Assembly (NCBI GenBank): GCA_028288645.1 | Contig: JAQBNJ010000313.1 | Coordinates: 1-5,045, forward strand | DNA length: 5,045 nt | DNA from: Sediminibacterium sp. | GTDB taxonomy: Bacteria; Bacteroidota; Bacteroidia; Chitinophagales; Chitinophagaceae | Reading direction: 5' to 3' | Part shown: positions 1-5,045 of the stretch, piece after piece | How positions within the stretch are numbered: position 1 is the stretch's first letter | How the letters are laid out: the number at the start of each line of letters is the position of its first letter | Position numbers and translations under genes: made by a program | The notes under the pieces: generated by a model | What the model was told of the DNA's origin: nothing | Seen by the model: the letters and a program-made list of their open reading frames with translations, nothing else | The model's database searches: none

Positions 1-448
1 CGGATTGATCACAGATGCGATCAAATCTACAGGGGCCGCACGAAAAGGCGGAACATCACCCGTGGTTTCTGTACTCGATTACACGGAAGAGGCAACTGAA
101 CCCGGCCTAAGCCTTGTTTGCACACCGGGCAATGATGTAGAAGCTACCACCGGTAAAGCCGCTTCAGGTGCAACACTTATTCTTTTTACTACCGGACTGG
201 GTACACCTACAGGTAATGCTGTAGCGCCAACGATCAAGATCTCGAGTAACAGTATGTTGGCTGCTAAAATGAGCGATATCATTGATCTCGATACCGGTGA
301 TATTATCAGAGGTGAAAAAACGATCGAAGAAATGGGCGAGGCAATATTGTCTTACTGCATACATGTTGCCAGTGGAGATATTATCACCAAAGCTGTTCAG
401 CTCGGGCAGGATGATTTTATCCCGTGGAAAAGAGGCGTGTCATTGTAA
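1..448 (+). CDS. uxaA: Altronate dehydratase (UxaA family), C-terminal part, 5' end outside window
   Basis: UxaA dehydrates D-altronate to 2-keto-3-deoxy-D-gluconate in cytoplasmic hexuronate (galacturonate) catabolism. The reading frame is open from base 2 and its true start lies left of the window; the TTG at base 5 is internal. About 148 residues are visible, roughly the last quarter to third of a protein that is usually about 500-550 residues. They match the C-terminal domain shared by galactarate and altronate dehydratases: KGGTSPV near the start of the visible part, then a [12 protein letters not shown] segment, then [20 protein letters not shown] (compare FTTGRG in GarD/UxaA), and the characteristic ending [12 protein letters not shown] followed by TAA. 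The frame is intact to its natural end. The N-terminal SAF domain and the rest of the enzyme cannot be seen. The next gene is convergent, 52 bp away. A GarD-type galactarate dehydratase is the alternative, but the C-terminal ending fits UxaA better. Confidence 0.9.
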   Translation, partial: GLITDAIKSTGAARKGGTSPVVSVLDYTEEATEPGLSLVCTPGNDVEATTGKAASGATLILFTTGLGTPTGNAVAPTIKISSNSMLAAKMSDIIDLDTGDIIRGEKTIEEMGEAILSYCIHVASGDIITKAVQLGQDDFIPWKRGVSL

Positions 449-500
449 AAAGCATGATGCAACTGTTGTCGCGCATATCTAACCTGGATGCCAACTTCGA

Positions 501-2153
501 TCAACGGCTTACCGTTGTACCAGGCTCAGGAGTCTCTTTAGTTTTATCACCTTCTGGTTGCTGATCTGCTTCCTGTTTTTTTGTATCACCGGGTTTGTCA
601 AATGACCCGCTTACTTTGTTCCAAACGCGTTCGCTGTATACTGCGGCGATAAAACAGGTGAGAAGGAGTATATAACCATTCGGATCACTGGTGCTTCCAA
701 GTGAGAAGATAGCGAGGCCACCTTTTGTTGCGAGGTAAACAATAAGCGCAGCGCCGAATCCCCTGGCCAGCACATTAAAAAAATTGTGGATCAGTGGTTC
801 ATTTTGTAAAGAGTCTAAGGTATTCGAGGACTCAGTAGATTTTCTAAATGAGAGTATCGATGCTCCCAGCAAGCCAAATCCAAACATACCTATTAACAAC
901 ACCAGCTCTGAAGATTCTGTCTGGATAAGATACTTCGCGATATAGCCAAAGAATCCCCAGTCAGAACCGTTCTTATTAAAAGAAGGCAGCCATGCATCGA
1001 GTTGATTGGTGGGTATATAACTGTAGTAATCTCCCAGGCGGCCATAAAAAACGGTTATGATATCGGTCAGTGAATCGTTGATGTTCCTGTCTTTCAGGCG
1101 AATGATATCCTGCTGAACTTTTGCAACAAAGGATTGTTTAAGCCCTTCGTTATATTGATCCTGGGCATTCACATGGTCAACAGTGGAAGTAAACCCCGTT
1201 CTCCTGGATTCCATGCCAAGCCGGTATAAGTTAAGCGCCATATTGTAAAGCGCGCCTTTGTCGCTGGTAAGAGATTGTGAAGCCACCTCAAAATTACCTG
1301 AAAGTAATTTGCGCATTTGCATGTCTTCCGTTTTATAATCCCTTGCATATTGAAGTATAACATTCAGTACGCGGTTTCTCTGCAACTGGCTGTTGTTGAT
1401 CTCACGTTGCATATTGGAAATACTGTTATCGATCGATTGTTTATCCGCAGGCTTTAATTTTTGATAGATGTTCCGTAATGTATCCGTAAGCACAAGGGTT
1501 TTGATAGAAGAGTCGGCGAAGGGGCCTGGTGAAGTTTTCACCATAAAAGAAGAATCCCTCTCAGGTATATCGTTCATGGCTGAGTCCAACCTTGCTTTGG
1601 TAAAAATGGTTGGTTTCCGCGCTTCATTGAGATAAGGAATAGTAATGAAAACACTGATCACAAGAAAAAGGCTAAAGAGCAGCACGCTACATATGAACAG
1701 GTTGTATTTTAAAAAATTTGGTTTGCCGGGCGTTTGCTCTGAAGATATCGACCTGGATTTTCCAATACCGGCGAGCAGGTAATAAAAAAGAACGCCAAAC
1801 GAAAGCATGCTGATCAAAGCGGCTATCGGTAAGCCACTGATCAACTGTTTTAATGGTTCGGAATTGTCAAGGACTTTTTTTTCAGAAAAGGGTGTAGCCT
1901 GTGATTGAAGGTTTGTACCAGCCGTCAATTGGCCGATACAACTGATGAGGAATGAAACAAATGTAAAGATGGCCCTGCTGATTGTATAGTTGAACAAAAA
2001 ACCGGTTACCGCAAGCGCGATAAGTTTGTTAACGGTATTGCCGGCAGATCCATTAATTAATTTTCTGATAAAAGCAATTAAGATCCATGCCAATACAGCA
2101 AACAGGATAATAATAATGATGACCAGCACCCAGGTTAGATATTCTATTTTCAT
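501..2153 (-). CDS. Uncharacterised seven-segment membrane protein with a large periplasmic domain
   Basis: I do not recognise this 550-residue protein. Hydrophobic segments lie at about residues 5-29, 44-73, 104-130, 150-174, 416-436, 460-485 and 491-508. Basic residues after segments 1, 3 and 5 (FIRKL, GKSRS, SFRKS) suggest N-terminus out and C-terminus in. Residues about 175-415 would then be a polar, mostly helical periplasmic domain: many Gln, Asn and Ser, Leu/Ile-spaced stretches at 220-350, and a Trp/Tyr-rich patch at 365-405. The last three segments form a compact unit ending AAVYSERVWNKV, with a charged Lys/Glu/Pro tail from about 516. The SER-containing ending loosely recalls membrane modules attached to some bacterial sensor or effector proteins; this is a weak impression. 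The start is fixed: the only in-frame ATG is at 2153, and an in-frame stop lies just upstream at 2190-2192. That ATG overlaps the stop of another open frame as ATGA. An AAGGAG sequence lies 29 bases upstream, too far to serve as its ribosome site. It follows the oxidoreductase gene on the same strand after 147 bp, so co-transcription is possible. Confidence 0.85.
   Translation of the reverse strand: MKIEYLTWVLVIIIIILFAVLAWILIAFIRKLINGSAGNTVNKLIALAVTGFLFNYTISRAIFTFVSFLISCIGQLTAGTNLQSQATPFSEKKVLDNSEPLKQLISGLPIAALISMLSFGVLFYYLLAGIGKSRSISSEQTPGKPNFLKYNLFICSVLLFSLFLVISVFITIPYLNEARKPTIFTKARLDSAMNDIPERDSSFMVKTSPGPFADSSIKTLVLTDTLRNIYQKLKPADKQSIDNSISNMQREINNSQLQRNRVLNVILQYARDYKTEDMQMRKLLSGNFEVASQSLTSDKGALYNMALNLYRLGMESRRTGFTSTVDHVNAQDQYNEGLKQSFVAKVQQDIIRLKDRNINDSLTDIITVFYGRLGDYYSYIPTNQLDAWLPSFNKNGSDWGFFGYIAKYLIQTESSELVLLIGMFGFGLLGASILSFRKSTESSNTLDSLQNEPLIHNFFNVLARGFGAALIVYLATKGGLAIFSLGSTSDPNGYILLLTCFIAAVYSERVWNKVSGSFDKPGDTKKQEADQQPEGDKTKETPEPGTTVSR
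502..517. repeat. Small perfect hairpin over the 3' end of the membrane-protein gene
   Basis: CAACGG (502-507) and CCGTTG (512-517) form a perfect 6-bp stem with a CTTA loop. The hairpin spans the last codons and stop of the minus-strand gene, facing the end of uxaA. Neither strand has a T-run after the stem, so it is not a standard intrinsic terminator. It may help 3'-end formation or protect the mRNA, or it may be chance. No better terminator is visible in the 52-bp convergent gap (449-500). Confidence 0.25.
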
Positions 2154-2300
2154 AGCAGCAGTTTTTTGGGTTGAGAAGAAATCTCCTTTTTAAATCTGTC
2201 ATTATTAACCAAGTCCGGATACTGAAGCGTGAGATATCTGCGGCGAATTCTCTCTTTATGTTTTCGAGAGTATTCCTCGTAAGAAAGAAAACAAGACTTC
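2154..2300 (-). other. Spacer with an open frame ending in ATGA at the membrane-protein start
   Basis: These 147 bases separate two same-strand genes. One minus-strand frame is open throughout and continues back into the oxidoreductase gene in a different frame, to an ATG at 2404 (84 codons in all). Its TGA (2150-2152) shares bases with the membrane-protein ATG (2151-2153), an arrangement typical of translational coupling. The part beyond the oxidoreductase stop encodes a basic, Tyr/Arg/Lys-rich peptide (SYEEYSRKHKERIRRRYL, then PDLVNNDRFKKEISS). Against a real gene: no ATG or GTG occurs in frame after the oxidoreductase stop, no ribosome site is visible, and the first third is an off-frame reading of conserved oxidoreductase sequence. 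It could be a small coupled gene, a gene remnant or chance. No promoter or terminator is evident. Confidence 0.2.
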
Positions 2301-3668
2301 CTAAATAATATCCGGCAACAAATAAGGCGCCCTGTAGTCGCGACTGAGCATGGCATTGGCCTCATTTTCTCCTTCGCCAATAAACCGTTCAGCAACCGGA
2401 TCAAATTGCAGCTGACGTTCCAGGCGGTAAGAAATATTTCCCAGATGGGCGAGTGATGAAGATAAATGCCCTGTTTGAACGGGTCCGTTCTGAATACTCA
2501 TATCCCTTGCGCGGATAGCATCGAACCAGTTTTGAAAATGCAGGCCAAGTTCTCCTGTTTCACTCCTGGCTGGCCCTTTCTCTTTTTTTTCGCCAAGAAA
2601 AGTTTCATAAGTACCATAACCTTTCACAACCATATAGCCTTTCTCTCCATAAAAAATATTTCCCACGCCGGCGCCATCTTCGAGATTGGTGTTCCAATGG
2701 CGCACTTCAAACTGGATGATCTTTTTTTGTTTGGGATAATGATAAATAGAAGTGAGTATTTCGGGAACCTCCTTACAATCATCCCACAAAAATTTACCAC
2801 CCATCGATGTGATCCTTTCAGGAAGTGTGTCCACGCCCAAACCCCACATACAAAGATCTGTTTCATGAATACCCTGGTTTCCCACATCACCATTACCATA
2901 GTTCCAGTGCCAATGCCAGTTATAATGAACCAGGTTTTTTGTAAAGGGACGCATAGGAGCGGGCCCGCACCAAAGATCATAATTCAATCCCGCAGGTATG
3001 GGCGAGATTCCTTTGTTGCCGATATCGGGCCTTCTGCGGTAAACAACTCCGCGCGACATATACACACGCCCGATCAAACCATCTTCCAGATGTTTAACCG
3101 CTTCGCGAATAGCAACTGAGCTTCTTAACTGAACACCATGCTGAACAATGCGGTTATATTTATAAGCTGCCTCGATCATTTTTTTACCCTCATGTATATT
3201 GTGTGTGGCGGGTTTCTCAACATATACATCTTTACCGGCCTGGCACGCAAAAATGGCAAGCAATGCATGCCAGTGATTAGGCGTGGCGAGTGTTACTGCA
3301 TCAATATTTTTATTGTCAAGTATTTTTCTATAGTCCTGTTGTATGGTTACTTTTTTGTTGTATTTTTTTTCGAATGCAGCAGCAGCTTCCTGGAGCACCA
3401 CCATATCAGGATCACAGAGCGCAACGATTTCCACATTCGATTTCTCGGCCAGTTTCATGATCTCTTCTACATGGGTTTTGCCTCTTCCATTTAAACCGAG
3501 TACGGCTATGCGGATCCTGTCATTCGCACCCAGGATTCCTGATGAGATATTAGCTGCGTTTGCAGTTTGGCCAAGTATCAATGAAGCAGGCGTTACCGCT
3601 GCTACTACCGCGCCTTTGGCGGCAGAACTGAGGAAGTCCCGCCTGGATTTGTTTTGGTTGTTTTCCAT
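2301..3668 (-). CDS. Tat-exported Gfo/Idh/MocA-family NAD(P)-dependent oxidoreductase
   Basis: The protein has 455 residues and is complete. It starts with a twin-arginine signal: SRRDFL at residues 8-13, a hydrophobic stretch to about 33, and a likely cleavage after ANA (36-38). The mature part begins with a Rossmann fold: RIRIAVLGLNGRGKTH (51-66, with the GLNGRG dinucleotide loop) and ALCDPD (83-88) at the end of beta-2. Family hallmarks follow: ATPNHWH (128-134), EKP (151-153, with K152 the conserved active-site lysine) and GNQGIHETD (263-271). The ending YRAPYLLPDII is typical of the secreted Bacteroidota/Planctomycetes branch. Such enzymes oxidise sugar hydroxyls or reduce keto-sugars with tightly bound NAD(P), which fits export of the folded holoenzyme to the periplasm. 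The substrate cannot be read from sequence; oxidation at sugar C3 is inferred from the divergent DUF1080 neighbour. The start is secure because an in-frame stop (3681-3683) lies just upstream and the Tat motif is in place. No Shine-Dalgarno sequence is present. Confidence 0.93.
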   Translation of the reverse strand: MENNQNKSRRDFLSSAAKGAVVAAVTPASLILGQTANAANISSGILGANDRIRIAVLGLNGRGKTHVEEIMKLAEKSNVEIVALCDPDMVVLQEAAAAFEKKYNKKVTIQQDYRKILDNKNIDAVTLATPNHWHALLAIFACQAGKDVYVEKPATHNIHEGKKMIEAAYKYNRIVQHGVQLRSSVAIREAVKHLEDGLIGRVYMSRGVVYRRRPDIGNKGISPIPAGLNYDLWCGPAPMRPFTKNLVHYNWHWHWNYGNGDVGNQGIHETDLCMWGLGVDTLPERITSMGGKFLWDDCKEVPEILTSIYHYPKQKKIIQFEVRHWNTNLEDGAGVGNIFYGEKGYMVVKGYGTYETFLGEKKEKGPARSETGELGLHFQNWFDAIRARDMSIQNGPVQTGHLSSSLAHLGNISYRLERQLQFDPVAERFIGEGENEANAMLSRDYRAPYLLPDII

Positions 3669-3671
3669 CTT

Positions 3672-3693
3672 TAAATATATTCAATTATATTTA
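3672..3693. promoter_or_regulatory. Interrupted palindrome in the divergent spacer; candidate operator or overlapping promoters
   Basis: TAAATATA (3672-3679) and TATATTTA (3686-3693) are perfect inverted copies separated by TTCAAT. The palindrome occupies 22 of the 29 bp between two divergent start codons and is nearly centred between them. Read outward, each arm matches the Bacteroidota -7 consensus TAnnTTTG except for the last base. However, either box would place transcription at or inside the start codon, and no -33 TTG is suitably spaced on either strand. It may therefore be a regulator-binding site, an A/T-rich leader that keeps translation starts unstructured, or chance in AT-rich DNA. 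Real promoters could lie inside the opposing gene. Confidence 0.35.
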
Positions 3694-3697
3694 GTTT

Positions 3698-4291
3698 ATG
3701 AAGCGAATACTCTTTGCCAGCCTTGTTTTTCTAGCTTTTCAATCCCTGCTATTTGCACAGGATCCAAAACTTAAAAAAATATTCAACGGCAGAAACCTGA
3801 ACGGTTGGGTAGTGCCCGAAAACAATCATGATAACTGGACAGTGAACGATGGCACCCTGTATGTAAAAAGTGATACTGCTAAAAAAGGAAGTAATCTCTG
3901 GACCAAAAAGAAATACACCAATTTTATTATCAGCGCAGAGTTCCTGATGGTAGATGGAGTGGTTGATTCAGGAATTTTTCTCCGCTCAGAAAATGACCAG
4001 ATCCAGATCGGCATCTCCGGTTCATTAAAACGCGACCTGACTGCTTCACCCTATTTACCCAAACTGAAATACCCGGTTGAAGCCAAAGTAAAAGATATAT
4101 TGAAGTTGAAGGACTGGAACACCATGAAGGTAAAAGTAGTTGATAAGACCTATACCGTTTGGTTGAATGGAGTAGAAGTAATGACCTATACATCGGAAGA
4201 AATTCCGGCCAGCGGGCCCATTGGTCTCCAGCTTCATCCCGGTAACGAAATGTCGATCAATTACAGGAACATTCTTTTAGCAGAACTTTAA
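3698..4291 (+). CDS. Secreted DUF1080 / 3-keto-disaccharide hydrolase-like protein
   Basis: The protein has 197 residues: a Sec signal peptide (residues 1-20, MKRI then a hydrophobic core, cleavage likely after LFA with Q21 as first mature residue) and one DUF1080 (concanavalin-like jelly-roll) domain. Family marks are FNGRNLNGWVV (29-39), NWTVNDGTLYV (46-56), the central DSGIFLR (90-96), and the closing block GPIGLQLHPG (173-182) with INYRNILLAEL at the C-terminus. Domains of this family are named 3-keto-disaccharide hydrolase and act on glycosides oxidised at C3; a beta-elimination (lyase) route is known for some members. Which applies here cannot be seen, and the catalytic residues are not certain. 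The length is normal for a single-domain member. The start is fixed by an in-frame TAG at 3692-3694. There is no Shine-Dalgarno sequence, as is usual in the phylum. The TIM-barrel gene follows after 59 bp on the same strand, probably in one operon, with no convincing terminator between. Confidence 0.9.
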   Translation: MKRILFASLVFLAFQSLLFAQDPKLKKIFNGRNLNGWVVPENNHDNWTVNDGTLYVKSDTAKKGSNLWTKKKYTNFIISAEFLMVDGVVDSGIFLRSENDQIQIGISGSLKRDLTASPYLPKLKYPVEAKVKDILKLKDWNTMKVKVVDKTYTVWLNGVEVMTYTSEEIPASGPIGLQLHPGNEMSINYRNILLAEL

Positions 4292-4350
4292 AATATAAAT
4301 CAACGATCTTTACTGATCATATTTTCTTTTGTAAATAAACCAGCTTTATC

Positions 4351-5045
4351 ATGTCATCACATTCTTCACGTCGTGTATTTCTTTATCAGAGTTCTCTTGC
4401 ATCATTAGGTGTATTGGTTGCGGGAAAATCCTCTTTTGCCAATGGGCTTTTTCAATCCAAACCCAACTCGCTTATTAAAGGAGTGCAGATAGGTGTAACC
4501 ACTTATTCATACAGGAGTATGCCGGGCCACCCGGATAAATTGTTGCAATATTGTATCGATAGCAATATCAATGCAGTTGAATTAAAAGGTGATGAAGTGG
4601 AAGACTACTTAGGTAAACCCGCAAACACTGTAAAAATGCCCGTGCGTGTAGCCGGTCAGCCAAGGCCGGAATTGAGTGAAGAGACCAAGGCCCAGATCAA
4701 GAAATACCAGCAGGATGTTGCAGCCTGGAGGGAATCGATATCAATGGATAAATTTGAAGAGCTCCGTAAAAAATTTAATGCGGCTGGTGTATATATTTTT
4801 GCCTACAAACCCAACTCACTTGCTCCCGAAAATACCGATGGCGAAGTGACGTATTCATTACGCGCAGCAAAAGCCTTAGGAGCAACTTCGGTTTCCGTTG
4901 AATTACCTGTAGATCCCGCACAAACAAAAAGGTTGGGTGATCTTGCCGCAAAACAAAAAGTGTATATCGGTTACCACGCCCACTTACAGGCAAGTGAAAC
5001 TGCATGGGATACCGCTTTATCACAATCGCCTTACAATACCCTCAA
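4351..5045 (+). CDS. Tat-exported sugar isomerase/epimerase (xylose isomerase-like TIM barrel), 3' end outside window
   Basis: The frame opens with ATG at 4351 and runs off the right edge with no stop; 231 residues are visible of an expected 300-350. The N-terminus has a twin-arginine signal: SRRVFL at 6-11, a hydrophobic stretch to about 25, and likely cleavage after SFA (28-30). The mature part begins as the AP-endonuclease-2/xylose-isomerase TIM barrel: GVQIGVTTYSYR (44-55, beta-1), INAVELKGD (73-81, beta-2), AAGVYIFAYK (144-153, beta-3), LGATSVSVELP (176-186, beta-4 with E184 a likely metal ligand) and VYIGYHAHLQAS (204-215, corresponding to YHNH in relatives). Residues about 84-135 are a long helical insertion with WRESISMDKF, typical of the secreted branch of this family. 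The remaining metal ligands lie outside the window. A role in isomerising or epimerising a (keto-)sugar is inferred from its neighbours. The upstream 59 bp are AT-rich, without Shine-Dalgarno or a clear promoter. Confidence 0.9.
   Translation, partial: MSSHSSRRVFLYQSSLASLGVLVAGKSSFANGLFQSKPNSLIKGVQIGVTTYSYRSMPGHPDKLLQYCIDSNINAVELKGDEVEDYLGKPANTVKMPVRVAGQPRPELSEETKAQIKKYQQDVAAWRESISMDKFEELRKKFNAAGVYIFAYKPNSLAPENTDGEVTYSLRAAKALGATSVSVELPVDPAQTKRLGDLAAKQKVYIGYHAHLQASETAWDTALSQSPYNTL

Noticed and set aside
2183..2188. AAGGAG (minus strand) as the ribosome-binding site of the membrane-protein gene
   Set aside because: It lies 29 bases upstream of the ATG, well outside the usual 5-10 base spacing, and no start codon follows it at a suitable distance in any frame.
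2466..3119. A 217-codon open frame on the plus strand opposite the oxidoreductase gene
   Set aside because: It lies wholly antisense to a well-conserved oxidoreductase coding region, its product shows no domain character, and it has Cys/His/Ile-rich composition typical of a reverse-strand reading.
2301..3668. GH109-type NAD-dependent glycosidase as the call for the Tat-exported oxidoreductase
   Set aside because: The protein has the EKP motif and the GNQGIHETD block of sugar-dehydrogenase-like members, and I do not see the pattern I associate with GH109. The general oxidoreductase call is safer.
3343..3774. A 143-codon plus-strand open frame spanning the divergent spacer
   Set aside because: It is antisense to the oxidoreductase N-terminus and then out of frame with the DUF1080 gene, both of which have clear family motifs and signal peptides.
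4303..4331. GATC-TTTACT-GATC followed by a T-rich run after the DUF1080 gene as an intrinsic terminator
   Set aside because: The stem is only 4 bp, is AT-rich around it, and GATC is self-complementary anyway. It is too weak to call, and the short gap fits an operon.
4775..5023. An 82-codon minus-strand open frame at the right edge
   Set aside because: It is antisense to the TIM-barrel gene, whose frame encodes recognisable barrel strands through the same bases.

Overview
The window looks like chromosomal DNA from a Bacteroidota bacterium, probably of the Chitinophagaceae type. This is inferred from protein character (secreted oxidoreductase, DUF1080 and TIM-barrel families typical of the phylum), AT-rich leaders without Shine-Dalgarno sequences, and moderate GC content. 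I saw no RNA genes, insertion sequences, CRISPR arrays or phage genes. No stretch over about 150 bases lacks a gene.

Layout. (1) 1-448, plus strand: the C-terminal part of altronate dehydratase (UxaA), cut by the left edge. (2) 501-2153, minus strand: a 550-residue membrane protein of unknown function, convergent with uxaA, with seven predicted membrane segments and a periplasmic domain of about 240 residues. (3) 2154-2300: a short spacer that is open in one minus-strand frame and ends in an ATGA overlap with the membrane-protein start. (4) 2301-3668, minus strand: a Tat-exported Gfo/Idh/MocA oxidoreductase. (5) 3669-3697: a 29-bp divergent spacer almost filled by a perfect inverted repeat. 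(6) 3698-4291, plus strand: a Sec-exported DUF1080 (3-keto-disaccharide hydrolase-like) protein. (7) 4351 to the right edge, plus strand: a Tat-exported xylose-isomerase-like TIM-barrel protein, cut by the window end.

How they fit together. The oxidoreductase, the DUF1080 protein and the TIM-barrel protein all carry export signals. Together they form a plausible periplasmic 3-keto-sugar module. The oxidoreductase would oxidise a sugar hydroxyl or reduce a keto-sugar with a bound nicotinamide cofactor, the DUF1080 protein would cleave the 3-keto-glycoside, and the TIM-barrel protein would isomerise or epimerise the product. UxaA belongs to hexuronate breakdown (D-altronate to 2-keto-3-deoxy-D-gluconate), so the neighbourhood is broadly devoted to sugar catabolism. 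The membrane protein has no evident link to this chemistry and is the least explained gene here. I found no clear case for a wholly new system. The best leads are the membrane protein, the symmetric divergent spacer and the possible coupled small ORF.
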